In this document: positions 1 through 9,046 of the stretch, in pieces | Numbering within the stretch: the stretch's first letter is position 1 | Layout of the letters: the number at the start of each line of letters is the position of its first letter | From: JAFGLZ01 sp964622545 | GTDB taxonomy: Bacteria > Planctomycetota > Phycisphaerae > UBA1845 > JAFGLZ01 | Assembly: GCA_964622545.1 (NCBI GenBank) | Contig: CAZUQM010000001.1 | Span: forward strand, 324,298 to 388,297 | Direction: 5' to 3' | DNA length: 64,000 bases | Notes under the pieces: model-generated | The model's database searches: none | The model's input: the letters and a program-made list of their open reading frames with translations, nothing else | What the model was told of the DNA's origin: nothing | Program-made: the position numbers and the translations under genes

Positions 1-392
1 GGACTGCCCTCCTCGCCGAAGATCTGGTAGTCCCAGATCACCTGGTCGATCTCGTAGGGAATCTGCTGACCCGCCTCGAACTGCACGATCGCCGGGAGCT
101 GCTTCTTCTCCACCGGCGGCAGCTTCGTGAACCGCGTGAACGCCTGATAACCCGGCACCCCGATCACACACGGGTTGCCCGCCATCTCGTTTCGGCTCAT
201 CAGCGTCTCGATCGCCGCGGTCAAAGCCTCGACCAGCGCCTCGCCGCCGCGCTCGGTCGGGTTCAGGGGCTTGGCGTGTTCGACGATATCGAAGGCCACG
301 GCCTCGACGATGTCTCCGTCGAGCTGTAGTTTGAGGGCCTTGAGGGCGGTCTGGCCCACATCAATGCCCCAAACCATCTTCTCACCTGCCAT
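1..392 (-). CDS. pilM: PilM-like type IV pilus assembly ATPase, N-terminal part
   Basis: The gene runs off the left edge, so only about the first 130 residues are visible. The translation begins MAGEKMVWGIDVG, followed by QTALKALKL, which is the phosphate-1 loop of an actin-like (FtsA/PilM) fold. Further on come GVPGYQAFTRF, LPPVEKKQLP and FEAGQQIPYEID, which strongly resemble PilM. PilM is a cytoplasmic actin-like protein that binds the PilN tail and links the pilus machine to the inner membrane. The start at 392 has a good GGGAGG site about six bases upstream. It is divergent from mtaB, with 64 bases between the starts. The rest of the pil cluster would lie to the left of the window. Confidence 0.8.
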   Translation of the reverse strand, partial: MAGEKMVWGIDVGQTALKALKLQLDGDIVEAVAFDIVEHAKPLNPTERGGEALVEALTAAIETLMSRNEMAGNPCVIGVPGYQAFTRFTKLPPVEKKQLPAIVQFEAGQQIPYEIDQVIWDYQIFGEEGS

Positions 393-456
393 GGATGCCT
401 CCCGAACGTGTGAGGGTCCGTTGAGATTGCCGGGCCCCCTGCCTAAGCTAAACGTG

Positions 457-2061
457 ATGGGACCCGAGACTTACTACGTATCCGCCGTCGGCTGCAAAGT
501 CAACCAAGTCGAGGCTCAGCAGCTTCGCGAGGCCCTCCAATTCTTCGGGCTCGCCCCCGCAGCGGACAATGCCTCAGCCGATATCGCCCTCGTCAACACC
601 TGTGCCGTCACCCGAACCGCCGCCAAGAAGAGCCGACAGCTCGTCCGGCGGGCCGGCAACGACGGCCGCACCCCGGTCATCGTCGTCGGATGTGGCGTCG
701 CGGCCGAGGCAGAATCCTACCGATCCATGCCCGCCGTCATCGCCGTGCTCGACCATGAGCAGGACTGGATCGCCCGCCTGCAAGACATCCTGCGCGCACA
801 CTCTACGCCGACTCTACACAACGAGTTATCGGCACCTGGCGCCAATTCGTCCATGCCCGCACCCGACCGCGACCATGGTCGGGCCCTCGACGCCTCGGAA
901 AACGACCGTCCCTCCGCCCCCGCGCGAGGCCCGGAACCAACGGCCCGGAAGGAAAATGCCTCTACCCAGATCCAAGGGTCCGTATCGCCCCAAGTCAAGT
1001 GGGATCTGACGGCGACCGTCCGGGGACTCGCCGGACACCAGCGGGCCTTCCTCAAGGTCCAGGACGGCTGTGACGCTGGCTGCACGTATTGTGTTATCCA
1101 AAGCTACAGAAAGACGTTACGATCGAAGCCGATCGCCGTCGCCCTCGCCGAGGCCGCCGAGATGGTCCGGGCAGGAGCCCGTGAGATCGTCCTGACCGGG
1201 ATCTTCCTTGGGGCCTACGGACGGTCCACCGCCCGACGACGACGCCACGATGCCGGCGACCAACCGCTTGTCGAGCTCGTCGGATCGTTGGCGAAAGTCG
1301 CTGGCCTGGAAAGAGTTAGACTGTCAAGCCTCGAGCCCGGCGACGTGACCGACGAGCTCCTCGACGTCATGGCCGACAACCCGACCATCGCCCCCCACCT
1401 CCACCTACCGTTGCAGGCCGGTCACGACGACGTGCTCCGCCGGATGAACCGCCAGTACCGCATCGACGACTACCTCGACACGATCGACCGCGCCCGACGC
1501 AAGCTCGACAGGCCCGCCATCACAACCGACGTCATCGTGGGCTTCCCGGGCGAAACCGACGCCCACGTCGCCGCAACGCTCGAAACCATCCATAACGTCG
1601 GTTTCGCCCGAATCCACGCCTTCCCCTTCAGCCTCCGCGCCGGCACGCCCGCCGAGCGATGGCGTGACGAGCTGCTCAGCCCCGACGCGATGCACGAGCG
1701 GATGCAGCGTGTGCAGGCCCTCGCGGCCGAGACCGAGCTGGCCTACCGCCGGCAGTTCCTCGGCGAGCCCGAGCGGGTGATCATCGAGTCGTCCCGGCCG
1801 GCGGAGCCACCGCAAGCTATGGACGCCGCAGATGCGTGTCCCATGGATGCGGGCTGCTCGGGCGCGCCTTCGTCGGGTTCGGGCTGCTTGCGTTCGGGCC
1901 GCCACAAGACTGAACCGATGGTGTGGCAGGGCCGGACGGATCGCTACTTTCCCGTCGAGATCGCCGCCCCGGCGGAGCCCGACCTTCGCGGGCAGGTCGT
2001 CCGCGTCACGATCACGTCCGTCGAACCCGGCCGCGTCACGGCGAGGATGGCCGATGCGTGA
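457..2061 (+). CDS. mtaB: MtaB-type tRNA methylthiotransferase (radical SAM)
   Basis: Predicted to convert t6A37 of ANN-decoding tRNAs to ms2t6A37. The 534-residue protein has the three UPF0004-domain cysteines (Cys13 in GCKVNQ, Cys49 in VNTC, Cys79 in VGCG) and the radical-SAM CxxxCxxC at 205-212 (GCDAGCTYC). The start at 457 immediately precedes the conserved N-terminus; a longer upstream frame is shadow of the divergent pilM-like gene. Two insertions are unusual. One is a Pro/Ala/Ser-rich linker at about residues 115-180, between the N-terminal and radical-SAM domains. The other is a 44-residue Gly/Ser/Cys-containing stretch at about 445-488, inside the C-terminal TRAM-like region. MiaB and RimO are alternatives, but the GCKVNQ-type N-terminus favours MtaB. 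Confidence 0.88.
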   Translation: MGPETYYVSAVGCKVNQVEAQQLREALQFFGLAPAADNASADIALVNTCAVTRTAAKKSRQLVRRAGNDGRTPVIVVGCGVAAEAESYRSMPAVIAVLDHEQDWIARLQDILRAHSTPTLHNELSAPGANSSMPAPDRDHGRALDASENDRPSAPARGPEPTARKENASTQIQGSVSPQVKWDLTATVRGLAGHQRAFLKVQDGCDAGCTYCVIQSYRKTLRSKPIAVALAEAAEMVRAGAREIVLTGIFLGAYGRSTARRRRHDAGDQPLVELVGSLAKVAGLERVRLSSLEPGDVTDELLDVMADNPTIAPHLHLPLQAGHDDVLRRMNRQYRIDDYLDTIDRARRKLDRPAITTDVIVGFPGETDAHVAATLETIHNVGFARIHAFPFSLRAGTPAERWRDELLSPDAMHERMQRVQALAAETELAYRRQFLGEPERVIIESSRPAEPPQAMDAADACPMDAGCSGAPSSGSGCLRSGRHKTEPMVWQGRTDRYFPVEIAAPAEPDLRGQVVRVTITSVEPGRVTARMADA

Positions 2062-2193
2062 CTTCCCGCCGGGGCAGGGCCTCGGTGGCGTTCACGTCGG
2101 CCGGTCGCTTATGATCACCCAGCACGACCAGCCGGCGAGCGTCATGATGGACCCGCCCGATCGTTCGGACCGGCCGCACCTACGAGGACGACG

Positions 2194-4908
2194 ATGCCCA
2201 AGACGAACCCCCGGACGCTTCGCACCACCGCCACGCTCGCGCTGCTCATCACGGTTTCCGCCCGAGCCGCGATGACGCTGCACGTCGCGCCGACCGGCGA
2301 CGATGCCAATCCCGGCACGAAGGCCGCGCCGCTGGCCACGCTCGAGCGGGCACGCGACCTCATCCGTGCCGCCCGCAGCGACAAGGGCGACGCACTCGGG
2401 CCCGTCACGGTGATCCTCAGCGAGGGCACGTATCATCGCACCCGATCGCTCGGGCTCTCGGCCAGGGATTCGGGTCGGCCCGGCGCACCCGTCACCTATC
2501 GGGCCGAGCCGGGCAAGCCCGTCGGCCTGATCGGCGGCCGGCGCATCACCGGCTTTGAGAAGGTCACCGAGACCGCGATCCTCAAGCGACTGCCCGCCGC
2601 GGCGCGACGCCGCGTCGTGCAGACCGACATTCGGGACCAGGGCGTGACGGACCTCGGAGCGATGACGATGCGCGGCTTCCCGCAGCCGATTGTCCCGGCG
2701 CCGCTCGAGCTCTTCATCGACGGCGAGCCCATGACGCTCGCCCGCTGGCCCAACGACGGTTTCGCCAAGACCGGCACGATCATCGACCCCGGCTCCAAGC
2801 CCCGCACCGGCGACAAGAGCAACCGACCCGGCACGTTCGTCTACGACGGCCACCGCCCCAGCCGGTGGAGCCGGGCCGACGACGTCTGGCTGTTCGGCTA
2901 TTGGTGCTGGGACTGGGCCGACGAAACCATCCGCGTGGCCAAGATCGACCCGGCCAGGCATCGGATCACGCTGGCCGCGCCGCACCACTACGGCCTCAAG
3001 CAGGGCCAGCGCTATTACGCCATGAACCTGCTCGAGGAGATCGACGAGGCCGGCGAGTGGTTCCTCGACCGCGAGACGGGCCTGCTTTACCTCTGGCCAC
3101 CGACGGACCTGGCCCAGGCCGAGGTCATGGTCTCGGAGCCGGCCGAACCCTTCGTCGTCCTCCGCGACGTGAGCCACGTCCGCTTCGAGGGCCTCACGTT
3201 CGAGTGCGCCCGCGGCACGGGGATCCAGCTGATCGGCGGCACCGACAACCGGATCCACGGCTGCGCGTTCCGCAACCTCGGCAATCTGGCCATCATGACG
3301 GGCCACGGCGCGGCGCCTGACGACGTCGTCGGGGCGATCGCCTCCAGCGTGTTCGCCAGGAGCTACCGCGACACCGTCTGGAACCGCCGTGCGGGCACCC
3401 GCCATCGCATCGAGAGCTGCGTGCTGGCCAACCTCGGCGAGGGCGGCGTCATCCTCGGCGGCGGAGATCGGCTCACGCTCACGCCGGGCCGGAACGCCGT
3501 GGTCAATTGCGACTTCCGCAACTACAGCCGCTCGGTCACGACCAACCGGCCGGCGGTCTGGATCGACGGGGTCGGCAACCGCGTCGCCTACTGCCGCATC
3601 CACGACGCCCCGCACACCGGCATCGTCTATCGCGGTAACGACCACGTCATCGCGTTCAACGAGCTGCACGACCTCTGCAAGGAAACGGGCGACGTCGGCG
3701 CGATCTACACCGGTCGCGACCTGACCACACGCGGCACGCGGATACGCTACAACTACTTGCACGACATCAACGGACCCGGCCGGGGCGGGGCCCAGGGCAT
3801 CTACCTTGACGACTGCGCCTCGGGCACGACCAGCTTCGGCAACGTCTTCGACAACGTCTATCGCGCCTTCCTGATCGGCGGCGGCCGCGACAACGTCACC
3901 GTCAACAACATGATGATCGCCTGCAACATCTCGGTTCACCTCGACGCCCGCGGCATCGGCTGGATGAAGGCCTCGGCCGGCGAGGGCGGCACGCTGCTCA
4001 CACGCCTCGACGCCGTGCCCTACCGGGAAGAGCCCTGGCGGAGCCGATACCCCGAGCTGGCCGCGCTCAAACGCACCGAGGCCGGTCGACCTGTCGGCAA
4101 CGTGGTCCGTCGAAACCTGATGCTGCGGTGCGGCGGGACGACCATCCACAAGGTCGCCCGAGAGGAGGGCACGATCGAGGGCAACTTCGAGACGACCGAC
4201 GATCCGGGGTTCGTCCACGCCACGTTCGGCGACTACCGCCTGAGGCCCGACGCCAAGCTCGGCGACGTCCTGCCCGGCTTCGAGCCGATCCCAGTCGACC
4301 TCATCGGCGTGCAGAAACCGAGCCGTTGGGAGAAGGCCATTCGCGCCTTCGAGATCGCCGACGCGAAGGACCCGCCGCCCAAGGACCCCGTGCTGTTTGT
4401 CGGCAGCTCGTCGGCCCGCATGTGGAACCTGAAGCGACACTTTCCGAAGCTGGAGGCGATCAACCGCGGCTTTGGAGGCTCGCGGTTCGCCGACGCGCTC
4501 TACCATGCCGACCGGATCATCCTGCCCTACGAGCCGCGGGCGATCGTGATCTACGACGGCGACAACGACCTGGCCGGAGGGGCTCGACCCGAGGACGTTG
4601 CCGCCCACCTGGCGGCCCTGGTCCGCACGATCGACACGGCCCAGCCCGGCACGCCGATCGTTGTCATGGCGATCAAGTTCAGCCGGTCGCGCTGGAACCT
4701 CCAACCCGCGATGGCGCGGGCGAACGAGCTGATGAAGGCCTACGCGGCCGGCGAGGAGCACGTCACGTTCGTCGACGGCAACACGCCATTGCTCGGCCCC
4801 GACGGCAAACCGCGCGAGGACATGTTCCTCAAAGACAATCTCCACCTCAGCGACAAGGGCTACCGCGTCTGGTCGGACCTGGTCCGGCCGATGCTGGAAC
4901 GACGCTGA
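2194..4908 (+). CDS. Secreted parallel beta-helix protein fused to an SGNH/GDSL hydrolase
   Basis: A 904-residue exported protein with an N-terminal signal peptide (about 1-26) followed by LHVAPTGDDANPGT, the usual entry to right-handed parallel beta-helix polysaccharide-active proteins. Helix-forming repeats occupy roughly residues 30-700. From about 730 a second domain has SGNH esterase blocks: GSSS (block I), GGS (block II), a GDND motif (block III) and DNLHLS with the catalytic Asp/His (block V, about 880). This suggests a polysaccharide lyase or hydrolase coupled to a deacetylase/esterase acting on a decorated polymer. A GAGGACG site precedes the start. The substrate cannot be told from sequence. 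The next gene lies beyond a dispersed repeat. Confidence 0.85.
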   Translation: MPKTNPRTLRTTATLALLITVSARAAMTLHVAPTGDDANPGTKAAPLATLERARDLIRAARSDKGDALGPVTVILSEGTYHRTRSLGLSARDSGRPGAPVTYRAEPGKPVGLIGGRRITGFEKVTETAILKRLPAAARRRVVQTDIRDQGVTDLGAMTMRGFPQPIVPAPLELFIDGEPMTLARWPNDGFAKTGTIIDPGSKPRTGDKSNRPGTFVYDGHRPSRWSRADDVWLFGYWCWDWADETIRVAKIDPARHRITLAAPHHYGLKQGQRYYAMNLLEEIDEAGEWFLDRETGLLYLWPPTDLAQAEVMVSEPAEPFVVLRDVSHVRFEGLTFECARGTGIQLIGGTDNRIHGCAFRNLGNLAIMTGHGAAPDDVVGAIASSVFARSYRDTVWNRRAGTRHRIESCVLANLGEGGVILGGGDRLTLTPGRNAVVNCDFRNYSRSVTTNRPAVWIDGVGNRVAYCRIHDAPHTGIVYRGNDHVIAFNELHDLCKETGDVGAIYTGRDLTTRGTRIRYNYLHDINGPGRGGAQGIYLDDCASGTTSFGNVFDNVYRAFLIGGGRDNVTVNNMMIACNISVHLDARGIGWMKASAGEGGTLLTRLDAVPYREEPWRSRYPELAALKRTEAGRPVGNVVRRNLMLRCGGTTIHKVAREEGTIEGNFETTDDPGFVHATFGDYRLRPDAKLGDVLPGFEPIPVDLIGVQKPSRWEKAIRAFEIADAKDPPPKDPVLFVGSSSARMWNLKRHFPKLEAINRGFGGSRFADALYHADRIILPYEPRAIVIYDGDNDLAGGARPEDVAAHLAALVRTIDTAQPGTPIVVMAIKFSRSRWNLQPAMARANELMKAYAAGEEHVTFVDGNTPLLGPDGKPREDMFLKDNLHLSDKGYRVWSDLVRPMLERR

Positions 4909-4913
4909 AGCTC

Positions 4914-5026
4914 CCCCGGGTTCCGCTTCGCTCTGCCCGGAGCTATGATCCACCGGCCCTACGGGCCGGGTCGCCGTCGGAGACGGCTCCTACGAAGCGT
5001 TTTCTGGGCAGGGAATTCGTGTCCCC
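4914..5026 (+). repeat. Dispersed intergenic repeat A, copy 1
   Basis: This stretch is closely similar to 6917-7030; both run from CCCCGGGTTCCGCTTCGC to GGAATTCGTGTCCCC. It contains two small palindromes, GGCCCTACGGGCC and CCGTCGGAGACGG, so an RNA or single strand would fold into two hairpins. It sits directly after the beta-helix/SGNH gene. Shorter matches to its CCGTC-loop-GACGG part occur at 8978, 29826 and 51414. Confidence 0.8.
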
Positions 5027-5377
5027 CACCGCTGAAGCGATGGGCCACCCTGTCGCTTTTTCCGGGCTGTGGTTTCTGGGCGCCGGCCATGGGTTGTCAC
5101 AGGTACGGCTCATGCGTTGCCCTGTCGGGCAACGAGCCCCGCTGAGTGAGAGCACGGGCAGACGAGCTTCCCGTGGCATCAAGGGGATGGTCGTGAAGTT
5201 TGTGAAACCCTTTGCTAGCAGTCACGGATGCGCAGCAGAAGGTGGGTCAAGACGCACGCTACGACCTCGGGACCTCGCGTCAAGGCGCCCGCGACGAGCT
5301 CCCGGCTCGGCAGTGGCCTCGCCCTCCCTTTACCGGCGAGCAAGACGCCCACGCATGCGGGACGGCTATCGGCTATC
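5027..5377. other. Gene-free stretch with one strong hairpin
   Basis: No supported coding sequence. The only clear structure is a perfect 8-bp stem at 5115-5134 (CGTTGCCC, loop TGTC, GGGCAACG). No T-run follows, so it is not a convincing intrinsic terminator. The end of the stretch is upstream of the FAD oxidoreductase gene; no clear promoter was seen. Confidence 0.5.
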
Positions 5378-6823
5378 ATGGACGTCATGAACACGACCAC
5401 GATCACCGTCCTGACGGGCCTGCTCATGCTGACCGGCCTTGCGCCGGCCGTGCGGGCCGAGGCCAACGACCTGACCGCCGACGTCTGCGTCATCGGCGGT
5501 GGCAGCGGCGGGTTCGCGTCGGCCATCGGCGCCGCGCGGGCGGGGGCCCGTGTCATCCTCATCGAGAAGCAGGCGGGCCTGGGCGGCACGAGCGCCCGCG
5601 CCTACGTCTGCAACTGGGAGCCCGGCGTCGACGGCCCGCTCTGCCGCGAGATCTACGACCGCATGAGCCAGATCCCCAGCGCCGTCGCCGTGGTGAAGGA
5701 CCACAACCCGAAGCGCAAGCTCGGCCGGTTCGGCCTGTGGCTGCCCTCGCCGGAGCTCACGTACGATGACACGCTGCGACGGGCCGGTCTGCATCGCAGC
5801 AAGTGGCGGGCCATGGCCTTTGAGCCTGACGCGCTCGTCAAGACCGTGAGCGACATGCTGGCCGAGACGGGGCGATGCCGCATCCTGCTCAACACGACCT
5901 GCACCGGCGCCGAGGCGGACGGCAAGCACGTCACGCGTGTGATCGCCCAGGGCAAGGACGGCACGAGCGTCCGTATCCGCGCGACGGTGGTGATCGACGC
6001 CACCGGCGGTGCCCACATCTGCAAGCACCTCGGCTGCGAGATGATGATCGGGCCGGAGCCGCGGTCTCGCTTCAACGAGCCCGGCGCGCCCAAGAAGGTC
6101 AAGCCGCGGCTCAACGCTATGTCGCTGTGCTATCGCATCACGCCCAAGGAGGACCCGAAGCGCCAACCCGCGCCCGATCCGCCCGTCAAGGGCTTCCCGA
6201 AGGTCGCCCACGTCTCGGGCCTGGCCTGCGGCGACCGGATCATCAACCCGCTGGGCCTGTTGCCCGGCCAGGCGCTCATCGACGACGGTTACGACGCGTG
6301 CATGCAGCGGGCCCGACACAAGATCCTCGCCCACTGGCACTGGCTTCAACGCCATGAGGCCTTCGCCGACTTCGAGCTTCACAGCCTCGCACCGATGCTG
6401 GGCATCCGCGAGAGCTATCGCGTCGTTGGAGACTACGTCCTTACGCAGCACGACCTCATCGCCACCGTCAAGGGCCAGAAGCACCCCGACCTGATCGCCC
6501 TGGCCGATCACGCCATGGACGTCCATGGCGGGGGCGGGCCTTGCGGTGAGCTGAAAGGCCCGTACGGCATCCCGTATCGCTGCCTGATCCCCAAGGGTTG
6601 GAGCAACCTGCTGGTCGCGTGTCGCGGGGCGAGCTTCAGCCAGATCGCGGCCTCGAGCTGTCGGCTGAACCGGACGATGATCTCGATCGGCCACGCGGCC
6701 GGTACGGCCGCGGCACTGGCCGCCAAGGACGACATCCCCGTGGCGGATGTGGATGTGGCCAAGGTGCAGGCGGCCGTGGGTCTGCCCGAGTTGGCGCGGA
6801 AGAAGACGTCGTCGAACGAGTGA
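5378..6823 (+). CDS. Exported FAD-dependent oxidoreductase
   Basis: A 481-residue protein with a cleavable signal (hydrophobic TVLTGLLMLTGLAPAVRA) followed by the dinucleotide-binding motif VIGGGSGGFASAIGAARAG and an acidic end of the second strand (LIEK). This matches the FAD_oxidored family common in planctomycetes, usually extracytoplasmic and of unknown substrate. A second ATG at 5387 would give a more compact signal peptide. The frame is open upstream to 5228, but that part is low in signal and unlikely to be coding. C-terminal motifs (HGGGGPCGEL and SSCRLNRTMISIGHAAG) agree with the family's FAD-closing region. No clear Shine-Dalgarno site was found. Confidence 0.85.
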   Translation: MDVMNTTTITVLTGLLMLTGLAPAVRAEANDLTADVCVIGGGSGGFASAIGAARAGARVILIEKQAGLGGTSARAYVCNWEPGVDGPLCREIYDRMSQIPSAVAVVKDHNPKRKLGRFGLWLPSPELTYDDTLRRAGLHRSKWRAMAFEPDALVKTVSDMLAETGRCRILLNTTCTGAEADGKHVTRVIAQGKDGTSVRIRATVVIDATGGAHICKHLGCEMMIGPEPRSRFNEPGAPKKVKPRLNAMSLCYRITPKEDPKRQPAPDPPVKGFPKVAHVSGLACGDRIINPLGLLPGQALIDDGYDACMQRARHKILAHWHWLQRHEAFADFELHSLAPMLGIRESYRVVGDYVLTQHDLIATVKGQKHPDLIALADHAMDVHGGGGPCGELKGPYGIPYRCLIPKGWSNLLVACRGASFSQIAASSCRLNRTMISIGHAAGTAAALAAKDDIPVADVDVAKVQAAVGLPELARKKTSSNE

Positions 6824-6916
6824 CCGCTGGCGCGTGAATCCTCTTTCCGCCGATTCCCCGCGGCAATCCCTTCTCGTCACGGTGGAGGATGGGAATCCTG
6901 CCGAAGCCGAAGTTAA

Positions 6917-7030
6917 CCCCGGGTTCCGCTTCGCTCCACCCGGGGCTACGATCCGCCGGCCCTACGGGCCGGGTCGCCGTCGGAGACGGCTCCTACGAAA
7001 CGTTCTTCGGGCCGTGGAATTCGTGTCCCC
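6917..7030 (+). repeat. Dispersed intergenic repeat A, copy 2
   Basis: Second near-full copy of the repeat at 4914-5026, in the same orientation and again placed just downstream of a gene (the FAD oxidoreductase). It carries the same two hairpin cores. It ends shortly before the lepA promoter. Confidence 0.8.
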
Positions 7031-7043
7031 GCCGCCGCCTTGT

Positions 7044-7072
7044 TTGGTAACCGGCCCCTGGCTTGCTAGAAT
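7044..7072 (+). promoter_or_regulatory. Sigma-70-type promoter for lepA
   Basis: TTGGTA at 7044-7049 and TAGAAT at 7067-7072 are separated by exactly 17 bases. The -10 box matches consensus at 5 of 6 and the -35 at 4 of 6. The predicted transcript start is near 7079, giving a leader of about 90 bases before the GTG start of lepA. Confidence 0.6.
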
Positions 7073-7167
7073 CTCTGACTGTGTGTCGTCGGCCCGTGAG
7101 CCGACGAGGTGTCTATCACGGACGAAGCTCGGGGGGGGACGACGTCCACCCCACGGATGGCCCGAAC

Positions 7168-8964
7168 GTGGACCAATCGCGCATACGCAACTTCAGCATC
7201 ATCGCCCACATCGACCACGGCAAGAGCACGCTGGCCGATCGCATCCTCGTGCAGACCGGCGCGGTCAGCGAGCGCGACTTCCGCGAGCAGTTTTTGGACG
7301 ACATGGACCTCGAGCGCGAGATGGGCATCACCATCAAGGCCAACCGCGCCACCGTGATGCATCGCCACGACGGCCAGGAGATCATGCTTAACCTGATCGA
7401 TACGCCTGGTCACGTCGACTTCCACTACGAGGTCAGCCGGGCCCTGGCCGCCTGCGAGGGCGTGCTGCTGCTGGTGGATGCGACCCAGGGCGTCCAGGCC
7501 CAGACCGTGGCCAATGCCTACAAGGCCCTGGACGCCGATCTGGCGATCATCCCGGTCGTCAACAAGATCGACCTGCCTGGCGCGTTCCCCGAGGATGTCG
7601 CCCTCGAGATCGAGCACGTACTGGGCATCCCGGCCGACGAGGCGCTCTTCACGTCGGCCAAGACGGGTCAGGGCATCGACGAGGTCATGCGGGCCATCGT
7701 CGAGCGTATTCCGCCGCCTCAGGGCCGGCACGACGCCCGGCTCCGCGCGATGGTCTACGACGCCAAGACCGACGTGCATCGCGGCGTGATCTGCCACATA
7801 CGGGTCTTCGACGGCCAGATCAGCAAGGGGGACAAGATCACGTTCCTGGCCACGCAGGCCCGCTTCGCCGTGGCCGAGCTGGGCAAGTTCCGGCCCAAGA
7901 AGACGCCGGTGCCGCAGCTCGCCGCCGGTGAGGCCGGCTATCTGTACGCCTCGATCAAGACGCTGAACGACGTGCACATCGGCGACACGATCACGCTGAC
8001 GGCCGAGCCATCCGACGAGCCCTTGCCCGGCTACGAGCCGCCGCAGCAGATGGTCTTCTGCGACTTCTATCCGGGTCCGGGCACCGACACCACGACGCTC
8101 CGCCGCGCCATGGAGGACCTCTGGCTCAACGACAGCTCGTTCACGTTCGAGCCCGTCAGCAGCGACGCCCTCGGCATCGGCTTCCGTTGCGGGTTCCTGG
8201 GCCTGTTGCACATGAAGATTATCCAGGAGCGACTGGAGCGCGAGAGCGACATCGAAGCCGTCCAAACCGCGCCCACCGTCACGTACGAGCTGAAGCTCAC
8301 CAGTGGCGAGGTCAAGCGGATCGAGTCGGCCAGTGAATTGGCCGATCCCTCGCAGATCGCCGAGATCCGTGAGCCCGTCGTTAAGGCCAGCATCATCGTG
8401 CCGGCCGAGAGCATCGGCGCGATCATGCAGATGTGCACCGACCGCCGCGGGACCTACAAGAGCACCGAGTACCTCAGCCCCGCCCGTGCGATGCTGACCT
8501 ACGAGCTGCCCCTGGCCGAGATCATCTACGACTTCTACGACAAGCTGAAATCGGCCACGCAGGGCTACGGCACGATGGACTACGAGCTGCTTGGGTTCCG
8601 CAAGGACAACCTCGTGCGGATGAACATCCTCGTCAACGGCAAGCCGGTCGACGCGCTGTCGACGATCGTCCACCGCGACAAGGCCGAGATGCGCGGCCGG
8701 CGGCTGGCCACGCGGCTGAGCAAGGTGATCGAGCGGCACCAGTTCGCCATCCCCATCCAGGCGGCCATCGGCGGGAAGATCATTGCCCGGGAGACGATCA
8801 AGGCCTACCGCAAGGACGTGACGGCCAAGCTCTACGGCGGCGACGTGACGCGGAAGATGAAGCTGCTTGAGAAGCAGAAGAAGGGCAAGCGTCGCATGAA
8901 GCAAATCGGCAACGTCGAGATCCCGCAAGAGGCGTTCATGGCCGTGCTCGATCCGGGGGAATAG
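7168..8964 (+). CDS. lepA: Elongation factor 4 (LepA), ribosome-associated GTPase
   Basis: The 598-residue protein has typical LepA length. The GTG at 7168 starts the conserved N-terminus (DQSRIRNFSIIAHIDHGKST); upstream in-frame sequence is not conserved. G motifs are visible: AHIDHGKST (P-loop), DTPGHVDF (G3) and NKIDLPGA (G4). The LepA-specific C-terminal part includes RRGTYKSTEYL and a basic tail rich in Lys/Arg (MKLLEKQKKGKRRMK). LepA is a translational GTPase related to EF-G that acts on stalled or mis-translocated ribosomes. It appears to be a single-gene unit, with its own promoter and a hairpin-forming repeat downstream. Confidence 0.95.
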   Translation: MDQSRIRNFSIIAHIDHGKSTLADRILVQTGAVSERDFREQFLDDMDLEREMGITIKANRATVMHRHDGQEIMLNLIDTPGHVDFHYEVSRALAACEGVLLLVDATQGVQAQTVANAYKALDADLAIIPVVNKIDLPGAFPEDVALEIEHVLGIPADEALFTSAKTGQGIDEVMRAIVERIPPPQGRHDARLRAMVYDAKTDVHRGVICHIRVFDGQISKGDKITFLATQARFAVAELGKFRPKKTPVPQLAAGEAGYLYASIKTLNDVHIGDTITLTAEPSDEPLPGYEPPQQMVFCDFYPGPGTDTTTLRRAMEDLWLNDSSFTFEPVSSDALGIGFRCGFLGLLHMKIIQERLERESDIEAVQTAPTVTYELKLTSGEVKRIESASELADPSQIAEIREPVVKASIIVPAESIGAIMQMCTDRRGTYKSTEYLSPARAMLTYELPLAEIIYDFYDKLKSATQGYGTMDYELLGFRKDNLVRMNILVNGKPVDALSTIVHRDKAEMRGRRLATRLSKVIERHQFAIPIQAAIGGKIIARETIKAYRKDVTAKLYGGDVTRKMKLLEKQKKGKRRMKQIGNVEIPQEAFMAVLDPGE

Positions 8965-8977
8965 GGCGGCGGGGGCG

Positions 8978-9006
8978 ATCCGTAGGAGCCGTCTCTGACG
9001 GCGATG
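8978..9006 (-). repeat. Short CCGTC/GACGG repeat (repeat A core, inverted)
   Basis: GATCCGTAGGAGCCGTCTCTGACGG is the reverse complement of the hairpin core of repeat A. It lies between the convergent lepA and alpha-galactosidase-like genes. Confidence 0.6.
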
Positions 9007-9046
9007 CATATGGCAGGACGAGGCTCCCGCCGAGCCGCCGTTGACC

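Noticed and set aside
2092..4953. Long antisense frame opposite the beta-helix/SGNH gene
   Set aside because: Composition is that of a GC-rich shadow frame (Val/Asp/Arg/Gly-rich, no domain), while the plus strand has clear domains.
5115..5134. Intrinsic terminator
   Set aside because: A perfect hairpin but no following T-run on either strand.
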